From: Apium graveolens
Taxonomy: Eukaryota > Streptophyta > Magnoliopsida > Apiales > Apiaceae
NCBI RefSeq assembly: GCF_009905375.1
Contig: NC_133653.1
Span: 99,499,261 to 99,563,260 of the forward strand
DNA: 64,000 bases
Direction: 5' to 3'
How positions within the stretch are numbered: the stretch's first letter is position 1; each line of letters begins with the position of its first letter. The notes under the pieces are model-generated. The model did no database searches and was not told where the DNA came from. It saw nothing but the letters and a program-made list of their open reading frames with translations. Both the position numbers and the translations under genes were made by a program. Below, piece by piece: positions 23,951 to 34,678 of the stretch.

Positions 23951-24531
23951 TTTGATGCCTTAGTATTTGATTTTTCCTCGGTCACAATGCCTTTTTCCTT
24001 AGGCCTTGGAGGTTTCTTTGCAATAGAAGCTTTTGGATTTAGATTTGTCTATTCAGCTTTAAATCTAGCTTCTTCCTCCTTGAGATTTTCTAAATCCATT
24101 CCAGGATTATGTTTTAGAAATAATCTTCTAGCAATTTCTTCATCAAGTGTGTGAATCTTGGGATCCTTTTAGTAGATAGTAGTCTGCTTTCCCTTGAGCT
24201 TCAGAGTTTGCAGAAACTTATGAGAGTCTTGACTTCCACCTTGAATCAGAACATCAGGCTTTGTCATCAGACTTTGCTCATCAGAACTTGATATCAGATT
24301 TTGATTATCAGCACTTGCTATCAGATTTTGAGTTTGAGCAGCTTCAAAACTTGTCTTCTTTTGAATAGAAGATTTACTTGCATTAGTAATTAGTTTCCTA
24401 GAAGAAACCTTGCTGCTTTGCCCTTGACCTTGATTTTTTCATGACCTCTGCTCTTATAAGAGTTTCCCTGGTCATCACCTTTGTCATCCTTCTTCTTCAG
24501 TATTAGAGTAGGTGAGCATTTGGACTTAACT

Positions 24532-24550
24532 ACCTTCTCCCCCTTTTTGG
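24532..24550 (-). other. Polypurine-like motif in element C
   Basis: The minus strand reads AAAAAGGGGGAGAAGGTA, the same GGGGGAGAAGG word found twice in B. It matches the repeated polypurine motifs known from Sireviruses and lies about 2 kb upstream of the 3' LTR. Confidence 0.5.
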
Positions 24551-26783
24551 CATCATCAGGTAGTAGCAGAGAGAGAATAAGTTCTACTGAAGATTGAATT
24601 TCATCCAATTGAGCTTTTTGAGAGGTTTGATTTTGCAGGACCTCAGTAATTTGGGCCTATTGCTTCTCCCGAACTTTCTCAATTGCTTCAACTTTTTCAT
24701 AAATAGGTCTGATAAACCTCTTTTTATCAAGTTTGGTCTCCATATCCAGCTTTTTAGCTTTTTCAAGAAGTTTGTCAACCTTTTCATGAGTTGTAGAGTG
24801 TTGACCATGAAGAGTCTTGACACTTAGAGCTGTGACTTTGAGTTGAGTCTTAAAATCAGAATTTGTCATCAGCTCATCAGCTTTAGCAAAATGCTCTGTC
24901 AGAATTTTAGAGCTTGGAATGAAATCAGTTTCATTCCACTTTTTGGTCCACTCAACACCTCTGTGAGTTTCTTCCCAAGGAATAGGAGCATCTTGCTCAA
25001 CAAACTTCTCACTAAGTGCCTCCTTTCCTAGAATGGGAGCTGGAGTATCAACAGAAACACTGTTTTCAGAACTTGAAGAAGACTCATTATCTTCTGGCAG
25101 TACTAGTGTGTGTGTTGCTGTTGGAGATTCTGTAGTAGCTTCATCTAAATTCTGAGCATCAGAATTTATCTCCAGAATTGGTGTTGTTGGTGTAGATGGT
25201 ATCTCAACATTTAAGATTAGAGAGTTGACTGTAGATGGATGAGCTGCTGTGGTTGGAGCTTCCAGAAATAAAACAGTAGGAATAATCAGCCTTTGAAGGT
25301 CAATTTCTGGACTTAATCCTGAATCATCAACTGTTGTTTCTCTGACCGGAGAGACAGTAGGATTGATCACTGTATCATTAGCAGTGTCTTTGGCTTGAGC
25401 TGGAGGTGGTAAAGATGCAATCACAATTGGCTTTGAGATAAGAGATTCCTGATCCCCTTCCTCAGCTTCTTCCGTGTCCTCAGATGGAGGCTTAGCCATG
25501 TGCCTTCCTGCCCTCATTTTCTTTAATCTCCTAGATAGTGAAGGAGTTGCTTGATCAGCATCAGAACTTAAAGTTCTCTTTCTCTTCAAATTACCAGAAC
25601 CTTCAGCTTCAGTATTTATTTGAGAAGTTTCCTTTTCAGTTGCTATTTCTTTCTGAAAATTGACATTTTTAGCTTCAACCGTCACAGGTTCTGATGCATG
25701 AACCTGTACTTGCTCCTCTTCATTATCAGATTCATCCCTTAGAATCATCCTTCTTCTCCTTGGTGGAGATTTAGGAACAGACTTTGCCCTCTTAGGCCTG
25801 GAAGATGAAGGTCTGATGGTAGGTGCTGATGGTTGTTGTTGTGAGGATTGAGCTAGTTGGAAGTATGTTCTGATGGTAGGTTGAGTTGGTTGAGGTTGAG
25901 AGGTGGTTGGTTATGTAGTGGTTGGAGGTGATGATGGAGGTTGGGTTGGTTGGACATCAGGATGTTTAGCAGTGTATGTGGCTGGGTCAGAGTTTACTAA
26001 AAACTGTTTGACTGATTGTGGAATTTGGAGGGGTCTTAGAACAGTTTTCTTATTATCAGTAGATGATAAGTCAGTAAATGCCCTCTTAGCAAGTTTAAAT
26101 GGTGAAATCAACTCACTTGCAAGTTGGGTTGCATCAGAGTTACAAAAGCTGTAAATAAGTTGACAGATTCTAGCAAAATATACAGTATTTCTCTTTTCTG
26201 TCATCCTATTCCCTATGAATCCTAGTACAACAGTAGCATAATCAAAATGAGATTGAGTAATTAGAGCATACCCAATTTGCTAACTAAGGATTGGAATAAC
26301 ATCAAAGTTTGAGCACTTGTTGGAAAAGGCTCTTGTGATGCAGTCAAAGAAGAAACTCCACTCCCTCCTGATGTGGGGTCTCTTTAGTTGTCCAAGCTTT
26401 TCCAAAGTTTTCTCATAGCCCAGATTGGCCATAGCTGTTGAAGAGCTGGCTCCTCAACTGTTGAATAAATGTAGTTTTCTGGCAATTGTAGTGCTTGGCG
26501 AACTGTAGCCACAGTGACCACATGTTCATCCTCCCCTGTTGTGAAAATAATACTAGGGGACCCATTTGCTCCACCATCATCATACACACCACTTCTCCAA
26601 AACTCCAGCACTTGAGTTCCTGAGAGAGATTGAGGTTGGGTCAGTGCATACCCAATCTCACTGTTAGCAAGGAAGTCCTGAATAAAATGAAGATCTGATG
26701 GGGCTTAATCCTTGCTGAGAATAGCTAAGTAGTTGTTAGGAACAAACTTAGCTCCATTGAAAACAATGTCTTTTGGTGCCATT

Positions 26784-28271
26784 TCTGTAAGAAATAAGTG
26801 AGAGAATAGAGTGTACACAAGGTGTTTGATAAAAGGCCTGTAAGAAACTAGCTTCAGAGAATATTAGAGAGAGAGAATAAGAGAGATTAGAGAAAGAAAA
26901 GTAGGTAAAAGATTGTAAAATCTTTTAACTCCCATATATATACTCTCTTTTTGACAACTGTTATTATTGAAGCAGAACAGACTTTAAACACCTGGCAACA
27001 TATCATTAGTCAAAACATTATTAGTGGGCACGGGTAATAAGCAGTAATAAATGTGCACATGCAGTGTTTCAAGGAAAACACGCTTCCCACTAACCAAATG
27101 ATTATGACTGTTTTTATCTCACCTAATTATATTCTGATAAAATATGACCGTTACACTATTTACCACAAATAAGTCAAGTAAATAAATAATGCCACATAAG
27201 CATCAGAGTTTCCATCAGAATTTAATATCAGAACTTGACTATTATCAGATTTTAACAGTCATCAGAACATGGCTTCTGTACTCAAAAAGTGAATGTTTGT
27301 TTCTGTGATTCTTCATACAAATACTGACTTGTTTCTTCAGAGTTTAAGCATCAGAACTTGTCCTCAGAAATTTATGCATATGACACTTAACTGTTTATCC
27401 AAAATAACTTAATCACCATAATAATTTTCATCATTCATATGGAGTGATAGTGTGTGTATTAGCAAAATATCAGATAAAGATTGAAGTCTGAAAAACTTCT
27501 GTACATCTTAAAAATAAGGCATAACTAAGAAAAGTGCTTAAAATCTGTCTTTAATAATGAAGTCTACTATAGAATAAATTTATGCAGGAGTCCACCTCAA
27601 CTTTTTGTGCTCATTTTATGCATCTTTTGACATTCTTTCTAAAGTGGCTTCTCAGTGTAAGTGAGTCACAGCTGTTATCAGAATTTATGCTATTATCAGA
27701 GTATTTCTCCAGTAATCAGAGAATGTGAAAAGTCACCAAGAAAAATTTATTTGCTTTTCTAATACATATAACTTAATACCAGAAATGCACTTGGGTCTTC
27801 CCTTTCACATATTTACTCTAGATCTCAAAGGAGTACCTGACTTCAATTTTCTTTTCTTTTCTTTTCTTCAGATAAGTGAGGCTTATCAAGCATGTGGTTC
27901 ATCCTTAAGATTTACTGACATCAGAATTTGATAGATAAGAAGCAAGAATCTAGTTTGTGACTTAGTAATATGATACACAAAGTAAATTTGACTAAGCTCA
28001 ACATCAGAATTTGCTTATGTTAATGAATTTCCACATAAACAACTAATTCAAACATGGGATTTCTAGTATGTTAAAGACTACTAGGTCAACATCTAGCACA
28101 GTTATCCTCATTGGATTGAATAGTCATAGAACATTTAAAACACTATCAGAGTATATAGAATCATATCAGATAACAATCAGTATTTAATATATTACAATTT
28201 AAGCACAGATTACATGAAGATAAGACAATCTGTAAACACTGATCATAAAGTCTAATGCATGAGAACAAAAA
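26784..28271 (-). other. Element C spacer between RNase H and extra ORF
   Basis: About 1.5 kb without a supported gene. ATCAGAATTT, ATCAGAACTT and ATCAGAGT words recur, densest at 27200-27370 and 27670-27720. The open frame at 27725-27931 on the plus strand shows no family signature. The spacer could carry the leader or promoter of the extra ORF, but I see no clear element. Confidence 0.5.
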
Positions 28272-29587
28272 CTAAGTAGATTTTGAGAAAGAACCTGAAA
28301 CCATTCCAAGTTCATTTACCAGTCTTGTAAAAGTAGCTTCACATAGTGGTTTTGTGAAGATATCTGCTAGTTGTTGACCTGTTGGAATAAAATATAATTC
28401 CATTGTACCTTCCATCACATGTTCCCTTATGAAATGGTACCTAATGCTGATGTGCTTTGTTATTGAGTGTTGAACTGGATTACCTGTCATAGAAATAATA
28501 CTTTAATTATCACAATAAATAGGTATTTTAGAAAATTCTAACCCATAGTCCAGTAACTGATTCTTCATCCAAAGAATATGTGCACAACAACTTCCTGCAA
28601 CAATATATTCTGCTTCTGCAATTGATGTGGAAATTGATTTCTGATTCTTGCTAAACCAAGAAACCAATCCGCCTCCAAGAAATTGGCAGCTTCCACTAGT
28701 GCTTTTCCTATCTATTTTGCATCCTGCAAAATCTGCATCTAAGTAACCTATTAGCTTAAAATCTGATTCTCTAGGATACCACAATCCTAGATCAGTTGTA
28801 CCCTTGAGGTACTTGAAAATTCTTTTCACAGCTATTAGATGAGGTTCTCTTGGATCAGCCTGAAATCTTGCACAAAGACAGGTATCATACATGATATCAG
28901 GTCTACTTGCAGTTAAATAGAGTAAATAGCCAATCATACCTCTGTAGTTAGTAATATCTACTGATGAACCAGTATCTTTATCTAACTTGGTTGCAGTGGC
29001 CATGGGAGTGGATGCAGTTGAACAATCTTGCATTCCAAATTTTTTCAGTAAATTTCTGGTGTACTTGGATTGATTGATAAAAGTACATTCTTCATTTTTC
29101 TTGACTTGAAGTCCCAGAAAATAGCTAAGTTCTCCCATCATACTCATTTGATATCTTGACTGCATTAGCTTTGCAAACCTTTCACAGAGTTTGGCATTTG
29201 TAGAACCAAATATGATATCATCAACATATATCTGTACCAAAAGTAAGTCCTTTCCATGGTTGAGGTAGAACAACATTTTATCAATTGTACCTCTATGAAA
29301 TCCACTTTCCAGAAGGAATTGAGTTAAAGTCTCATACCATGCTCTTGGAACTTGCTTAAGGCCATAAAGTACTTTGTCAAGTCTCAGACATGATTTGGAA
29401 ATTTTGGATCTACAAATCCTGGAGGTTTTTCAACATACACCTCTTCTTCCAATTCTCCATTGAGAAAAGCACTTTTCACATCCATTTGAAAGACTTTGAA
29501 CTTTTTGTAAGCAGCATAAGCCAAAAAGATTCTAATGGCTTCCAATCTAGCAAGTGGTGTAGATGTTTGATTATAATCAATACCCTC
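28272..29587 (-). pseudogene. Element C reverse transcriptase (most) and RNase H
   Basis: The main frame 28503-29276 holds [20 protein letters not shown] with the YVDD site, MSMMGELSYFLGLQVKKNEE, NYRGMIGYLLYLTASRPDIM, CKIDRKSTSGSCQFLGGG, LVSWFSKNQKSISTS and the SCCAHILWMKNQLLDYG block. A TAA at 28503 interrupts the CDN motif, and the last part runs to 28272 with FIREHVMEGTMELYFIPTGQ and LADIFTKPL. Upstream, 29390-29587 encodes EGIDY to [20 protein letters not shown], but a frameshift near 29388 splits it from the YVDD part. RT is therefore in at least two frames. Confidence 0.88.
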
Positions 29588-30319
29588 CTATTGAGAGTAG
29601 CCTTTAGCAACCAGCCTTGCTTTGTTTCTTGTAATTATGCCATCAAAGCCGGTTTTGTTTCTGAACACCCATTTTGTGCCAATAATTGATCTGTTCTTTG
29701 GTCTTGGCACTAGGGTCCAGACTTTATTTCTTTCAAATTCATTTAACTCTTCCAGCATTGCTTGCACCCAATCAGCATCTTGAAGAGCTTCTTCCACTTT
29801 CTTTGGTTCAGTCTGAGACAGAAAGGAATGATAGAGACATTCATTTGATGTTGTAGTTCTAGTTCTGACACCTGCTTTAGGATCTCCAATTATTAAATCA
29901 GGTGTATGTGATTTGGTCCACTTCCTTGCAGATGGAAGTTGTTTTCTAGAACTGGTTCCTCCCCCATAATCCATGCTGTCTCCATCAGCATTTTCTGATG
30001 TTCCCCCTGTAGTTATGCTCTCTGAGACTTCAGAATTTAAGTTGGAACCTTCAGGATTTGAAGAATCAGAGTTTCCAAAATTATCAGAATTTGGCTCATC
30101 AGAACTTGATGAATCAGAATTTGAAGAGCCAGCTTCTTGAGAGTCTTGAGTTATGGTAGGATCTTCAGCTTGCTCCCCCTGAACAGGTGCAATTTCCCTT
30201 GGAGTAGTTACCACAGTTTCAATGACATCAGAACTTAACCCGTCAGAACTTACAGGATCAGGATTTAAGCCATCAGAATTTACAGAATCAGAATTTAGAT
30301 CTTCATTTTCAAATCTCAG
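29588..30319 (-). pseudogene. Element C integrase-RT linker and start of RT
   Basis: The frame 29588-30214 has a long Ser/Asp/Glu/Asn linker (SSNSDSSSSDEPNSDNFGNS) and then the RT opening [33 protein letters not shown] and NKARLVAKGYSQ. It ends at TAG 29588, where relatives read a second glutamine (YSQQEGI in B's intact copy reads YCQQEGI). ATCAGAACTT and ATCAGAATTT words make up much of 30060-30300. The linker is also where Sireviruses vary most in length. Confidence 0.8.
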
Positions 30320-31220
30320 CTAACCATGATCATTGAAATCTTCAAGTCCAATAATCTTCTTATCATCAAAAGATACATTGATAGATTCCATGACAACCCT
30401 TGTTCTTAAATTGTAGACTCTGAAGGCTTTTATGGAAAGTGGATATCCAACAAAAATTCCTTCATCAGCTTTTAGATCAAATTTTGACAGCTGTTCAGGA
30501 TGAATCTTAAGAACAAAACACTTACATCCAAATACATGAAAGTATTTCATATTTGTCTTTTTTTCTTCACCATCTCATATGGTGTTTTTCCATGCTTGTT
30601 TATGAGTGTAGCATTCTATGTAAAACAAGCAGTCTGCACAGCTTCAGCCCAAAAGTAGGTTGGTAGCTTTGCTTCATCAAGCATAGTTCGTGTAGCTTCA
30701 ATGAGAGTCCTGTTCTTTCTTTCTACAACTCTATTTTGCTGTGGAGTTCCAGGTGCAGAAAATTCCTGCTTAATTCCATGCTCTTTGCATAACTCTTCCA
30801 TGATTGAATTCTTGAACTCAGTGCCATTATCACTTCTTATAATTTTGACAGAATCTTTGACCAATTTATCCAGCTGTCTGACATGATCAGTTAGAGTAGA
30901 TGCAGTTTTATTCTCTTATGCAAGAAATACACCCAAGTGTATCTTGTGAACTCATCCACTATAACCATAGAATATTTCTTCTTTGCAATAGACATGACAT
31001 TGACTGGACCAAATAGATCAACATGCAGTAGGTGATAAGGCTCAAGAATTGAAGATTCAGTTTTTCGCTTGAATGAAGATTTTCTTTGTTTTGCCTTTTG
31101 ACATGAATCACAAAGGCCATCAGTAGCAAATACTGATTTTGGAAGTCCTCTCACAAGATCTTTCTTTACTAGCTCATTTATGTTGTTGAAATTTAAATGA
31201 GAGAGTCTTTTGTGCCAAAT
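30320..31220 (-). pseudogene. Element C integrase and pre-integrase region
   Basis: Three frames are seen. 30891-31154 carries the finger CDSCQKAKQRKSSFKRK and HVDLFGPVNVMS with the first Asp. 30616-30864 carries IIRSDNGTEFKNSIME and PGTPQQNRVVERKNRTLIEA with the second Asp and the Glu. 30320-30550 carries FHVFGCKCFVLKIHPEQLSK and VYNLRTRVVMESINVSFDDK. Bases 31155-31220 encode the LWHKRLSHLN finger start, where E cut in. Stops at 30616 and 30320 are TAG; relatives have glutamine at the first. Frameshifts lie near 30880 and 30555. Confidence 0.85.
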
Positions 31221-31225
31221 CCAGC

Positions 31226-31796
31226 TGTTATGGATAAAAAACTAATATATATAATTGCTGTATTTAATACTAAGGAACGCGAGCTGCGAAGCTCGATTTG
31301 ACTGCTCTTGTGTTTCGTGACTCAATCTGCCTTAACAAGATGCCTACGTACCTTGCTGATTGCCAAGGATCAAGTCAAAAAACGTAGTTCTGATTTGTGG
31401 GGTGAGACCCCTTATATAGATGTTGAGAGTCCTTGAATTAGACTTGGTATAGGAGACTTGGTGGGCAAGTCTCATAATTAGAATGGACTTTGGAGTCCTA
31501 GATAGTAGGAAACTGACTCCTTATCCTTTTAGGTCCCCTTGAGGCCAATCTACAAGGATTTATATCACCACTAGGACTTATCTTAATAGCTGTTTTCCTC
31601 CTTTATTTATTAATTACAAAATTAATAAATAATCAGGGTTTTTGGGCCTTCTTTGGTCCATCAGGCCTGATCTGGTCCATCAGGCCTGATCGACGTGTTA
31701 ACCTTTCTGGTCTGAATGTCATACATCTTCTTATTGGGTCTTGCAGCTCAAACTGTAACATTTAATTATGTAATCAGGATTTATTTATCCCTATCA
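31226..31796 (-). repeat. Element E 3' LTR
   Basis: Matches 39226-39795 with about 11 differences seen by eye, mostly C/T and G/A. It includes two CATCAGGCCTGATC palindromes near 31667-31692. Confidence 0.95.
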
Positions 31797-31812
31797 TTTG
31801 CCCCCCAACTTT
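31797..31812 (-). other. Element E polypurine tract
   Basis: The minus strand reads AAAGTTGGGGGGCAAA directly before the LTR start TGATAGGG. It marks the left LTR as the 3' LTR. Confidence 0.8.
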
Positions 31813-31919
31813 TGGAAAACATTTATTGGGTTTCGCAGAAGTTAAGTCTATTCATCCCCTTACAGAGTTTCGTTTTTGCGTAAAGTGTGGAGCGACCTAC
31901 ACATTTACAACGATTTTTC

Positions 31920-32125
31920 CTTTAATTCAGGAATTATCTTAATTTTCAGGAATTTTTCCCTAATTTTCTGGATTTTCCCTTAATTTCTGGGGTTTTCCCT
32001 AATTTTCTGGGATTTATTCTTAATTTCTGGATTTCCCCTAATTTTCTGGGATTTATCCTTAATTTCTGGATTTTTCCCTAATTTTCTGGGATTTATCCTT
32101 AATTTCTGGATTTTTCCCTAATTTT
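31920..32125. repeat. Tandem repeat of a TTAATTTCTGG unit upstream of the antisense gene
   Basis: Units of about 20 and 40 bases alternate TAATTTTCTGGGATTTATCC with TTAATTTCTGGATTTTTCCC. At least four 40-base rounds are visible between 31960 and 32120. It lies 330-530 bases before the start codon of the plus-strand gene. Confidence 0.8.
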
Positions 32126-32135
32126 CTACCTTAAA

Positions 32136-32394
32136 ATCGATCAGGATGTATAAGAAATCGATCGAGATTCCTAACCTATTTCGATCAGGATCCTGATCGA
32201 ACTAGCTCAGGAAGTAACATTCTGGTCGACGGGATCTTCGATCAGGATCTATGCAGAATCGATCAGGATTCCAGATCGATTTCGATCAGGACTCTGATCG
32301 AACTGGCCTTCAAAGTGACACTCTAGTCGACTGAAACATGGGCAAAATCGACCAGAATTCCTAATCGATTTCGATCAGGATTCTGATCGAACTA
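32136..32394. repeat. CGATCAGGAT repeat block with palindromes
   Basis: Three diverged rounds of roughly 65-100 bases share TTTCGATCAGGA-TCTGATCGAACT followed by a GTCGAC-like word in the first two. The core GATCAGGATCCTGATC (32184 area) is a perfect palindrome and the others are imperfect. It ends about 60 bases before the ATG at 32455, so it may serve as upstream regulatory sequence of that gene; this is inference. Confidence 0.75.
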
Positions 32395-32454
32395 GGTGGC
32401 TTTCCACCTTTCTCAGGTTTTTCTGGGTTTCAAGCCTTCAATCGAAGCATATTA

Positions 32455-34307
32455 ATGGCGGATCGTGACTTGGCTCGTTTGCAGAAGATGAATGTCTCTA
32501 AGAGAGGTACAAACATTCAAATTCAATCTCCATATACTTCCCTTCTTGATATGATTAACTCGAGAGGTGATGAATATCCCTCTCTATGTGAGTTAGATTC
32601 GTATAACCATGGTAACACCTTTCATGAGTTAGATGGTAGGATACAGTCCATGAACACCCTGTACAGACTTCCACCGCACCTTAGGATCACTCCAGCCGCC
32701 CCTGGGGATAGGACTTGTAATTGGGAGGGGGATACTTTGTTTATCTATCGAGGAGCCCTGACCGCGGGTCTTAGGTTCCCATTCCATGAATTTATTCCTC
32801 GCTTACTTGCCGATGTACAAATCAACCCTTGTCAACTCCCTCCTAACGCTTGGAGGAACATTATCTGTTTTATGGTCCTTTGTCTTAGAAACAATTTTCC
32901 TCTTTCCATAGCTGTCTTTAGGAAAGTTTTCCAATTTTATAATATCTCCATGAGTCAACCATGTTGGGTTTTAATTCGTCAACGGCCCAAAATCCCTCAT
33001 ATCTTTGATAGTAATTCCATAGTTGAGAACAACCCCAAATGGAGGGACGAGTTTGTGAGGCTGACCTGGGCTGGGGGTGATTGGGCCACACTCTTTCGTA
33101 GGCCCTTTTGCAAAGTGTCAGATGGGAGTCCAGGTAGCATCAGATTATCTGATGAGGAGGAGGTGGCCTACCAAGCCTTAATTTCAGATGATGGGAAAAC
33201 AAACACCTGGACCCTCTTAGAGGAGTTTTCCTTGAAGAAAGTTGGTCTCTCTCAGGCCAGTGATAAGGGTAAATTTATAACTGGATAACCATTTTTCCTT
33301 CCCTTTAATTGTAATATTTTATCTCTCCTGCAATTTAATATTCTTTCTATCTTTCTTTTTCAGCTTGCGAGGCCATCAATAATGTCAACAGGCCCAAGGA
33401 AGGGGAGTCAGGCCACCAGAAGAGGGCCAAGCTAAACAGGGACCCCAGGAGCAAACCTGACGGTCCTTCTTTTCTTAAGTCCCATGTCCCGGTGGTCGAG
33501 CTGAGGGATGATGTGGATCCTCCACTTAAGGCACATTCCTTCAGGCCTAACTGGGGCTTCAAGAGGAGCGATACGGTGGTTGGATCCACCAAACACGCTA
33601 AGGATTGGTCGTACCATTCCATCACTCCCCACAACTTTACTGACATTGTTACGGGGAGTGATATCGAGACTATTGAGCTTCTGGGTTCTCAAGCCCAAAC
33701 TGCGGTAACTTTCTTTTTTCTCTTTTTCTTTGAATCCTAACTTTCTCGTATTTCAACGAACTTGTGCTAACTCATACATATTTCTTTACAGAGTAATACC
33801 TACTTCCAGGCGGCCCTCCATCAGGCTAGGTCCTGGAAGGGTAACTCAGATGGGTTTGAGAAGGAGATGAAGAAATGGGAGGAGAGAGCCAAGGTCCTGG
33901 AGAAGAAGCTGGACACGAAGAAAGAGGAGCTGGCTAAGGCTCATTCCGAGCTGGTGAAACTTAGGAGTGATAAGGATAAGTTCATTGATGACTACATGGA
34001 TTCTGACAAGTTTAAGAATCTCATGGAGATTCATGATGAGGGTCTTTATTCCCTACAGTTTACTCAGGGATGGGATGCGGCCGTAAAGGCGGTTTCTGAG
34101 AAGCACCCGGGCTTAGTCGACCCTAAGGACTTTATAAGTCCTGAGCAGGCTGAGTCGGAGGACGGCATAGATGCCCTCTTCAACTCCCCTCAGCTAGATG
34201 ATCGCATCTTGGATCCTAACATTGTTTCTCCTCCCGCTTCTCCTGCGAAGGATGCTGAAGGCGCTGATAAGGAGCAAGAGAATGAAGGCTCCCGCATGGA
34301 GGAGTAG
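32455..34307 (+). CDS. Antisense accessory gene of element E, three exons, intact (556 residues)
   Basis: Exon 1 is 32455-33268, exon 2 is 33364-33704 and exon 3 is 33792-34307. The introns (95 and 87 bases) begin GT and end in T-rich tracts with CAG/ACAG. Exon lengths 814, 341 and 516 keep one frame from ATG to TAG. Exon 1 carries a conserved-looking block, LRFPFHEFIPRLLADVQINP, LPPNAWRNIICFMVLC and FRRPFCKVSDG. I associate this with the plant family described as putative gypsy-type transposon domain (Pfam PF04195); the assignment is from memory. Exon 2 is basic, then reads VVELRDDVDPPLKAHSF. Exon 3 has a long charged coiled coil (EKEMKKWEERAKVLEKKLDT) and an acidic Ser/Pro tail. No signal peptide or membrane segment is evident. 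It runs tail-to-tail with integrase. Antisense extra ORFs are documented in Tat/Retand elements; their function is unknown. Confidence 0.8.
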
Positions 34308-34678
34308 TTTTTTTATTTTGTAATTTTATCCTTAACTTATGTCTGGAATTTTGTTTGTATTAAAACTTATTACCCTCCGGGGTTATTTTATATGCTACTC
34401 TCCTTATTCGCATCTCTCTCCTTTATTTTTCTGATACTTTAATATGCATTCAAACTTGACCTAATGGACCACACAAGTATTATCACCACTCAAACATCCA
34501 TAGGTTGAAATAATTTCGAACTCTTCAATTTCAAGTCTGGATTTCCAAAACCTTACATAATATGGGTTCGACCCTGATCAATAATAGCTAGAAAATAAAA
34601 ATCCTACGCAAACAAAGCTTCAAGGTGCTTTTAAACCTACTTGTCACAATGACAAGTGAGAATCGTACTTCGACTATC
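34308..34678. other. Gap between the antisense gene and pol end in element E
   Basis: About 370 non-coding bases where the plus-strand gene and the minus-strand pol converge. Shared 3' ends of opposite transcripts would fall here. No clear terminator is visible beyond AT-rich stretches around 34310-34400. Confidence 0.5.

Larger units (their letters stand above)
22615..26783 (-). pseudogene. Element C extra ORF (Sirevirus env-like or ORF2), broken
   Basis: It starts at an ATG at 26781-26783 (MAPKDIVFNGAKFVPNNYLA). It continues through a conserved block (FWRSGVYDDGGANGSPSIIF, VVTVATVRQALQLPE, NTVYFARICQLIYSF, LISPFKLAKRAFTDL) and then a long low-complexity Ser/Thr/Pro and charged region with coiled-coil potential. 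It ends at 22615 (KNHFGFRLTQ). Surviving long frames are 24657-25748 (363 codons) and 22615-23985 (456 codons); stops and frameshifts separate the rest. This is the accessory protein typical of Sirevirus-like elements; its role is unproven. A 204-bp in-frame duplication lies at 23543-23950. Confidence 0.75.

Noticed and set aside
32455..34307. The spliced plus-strand gene as a host gene
   Set aside because: It lies between the LTRs of E, in the position where Tat elements are known to carry extra ORFs, so it belongs to the element.
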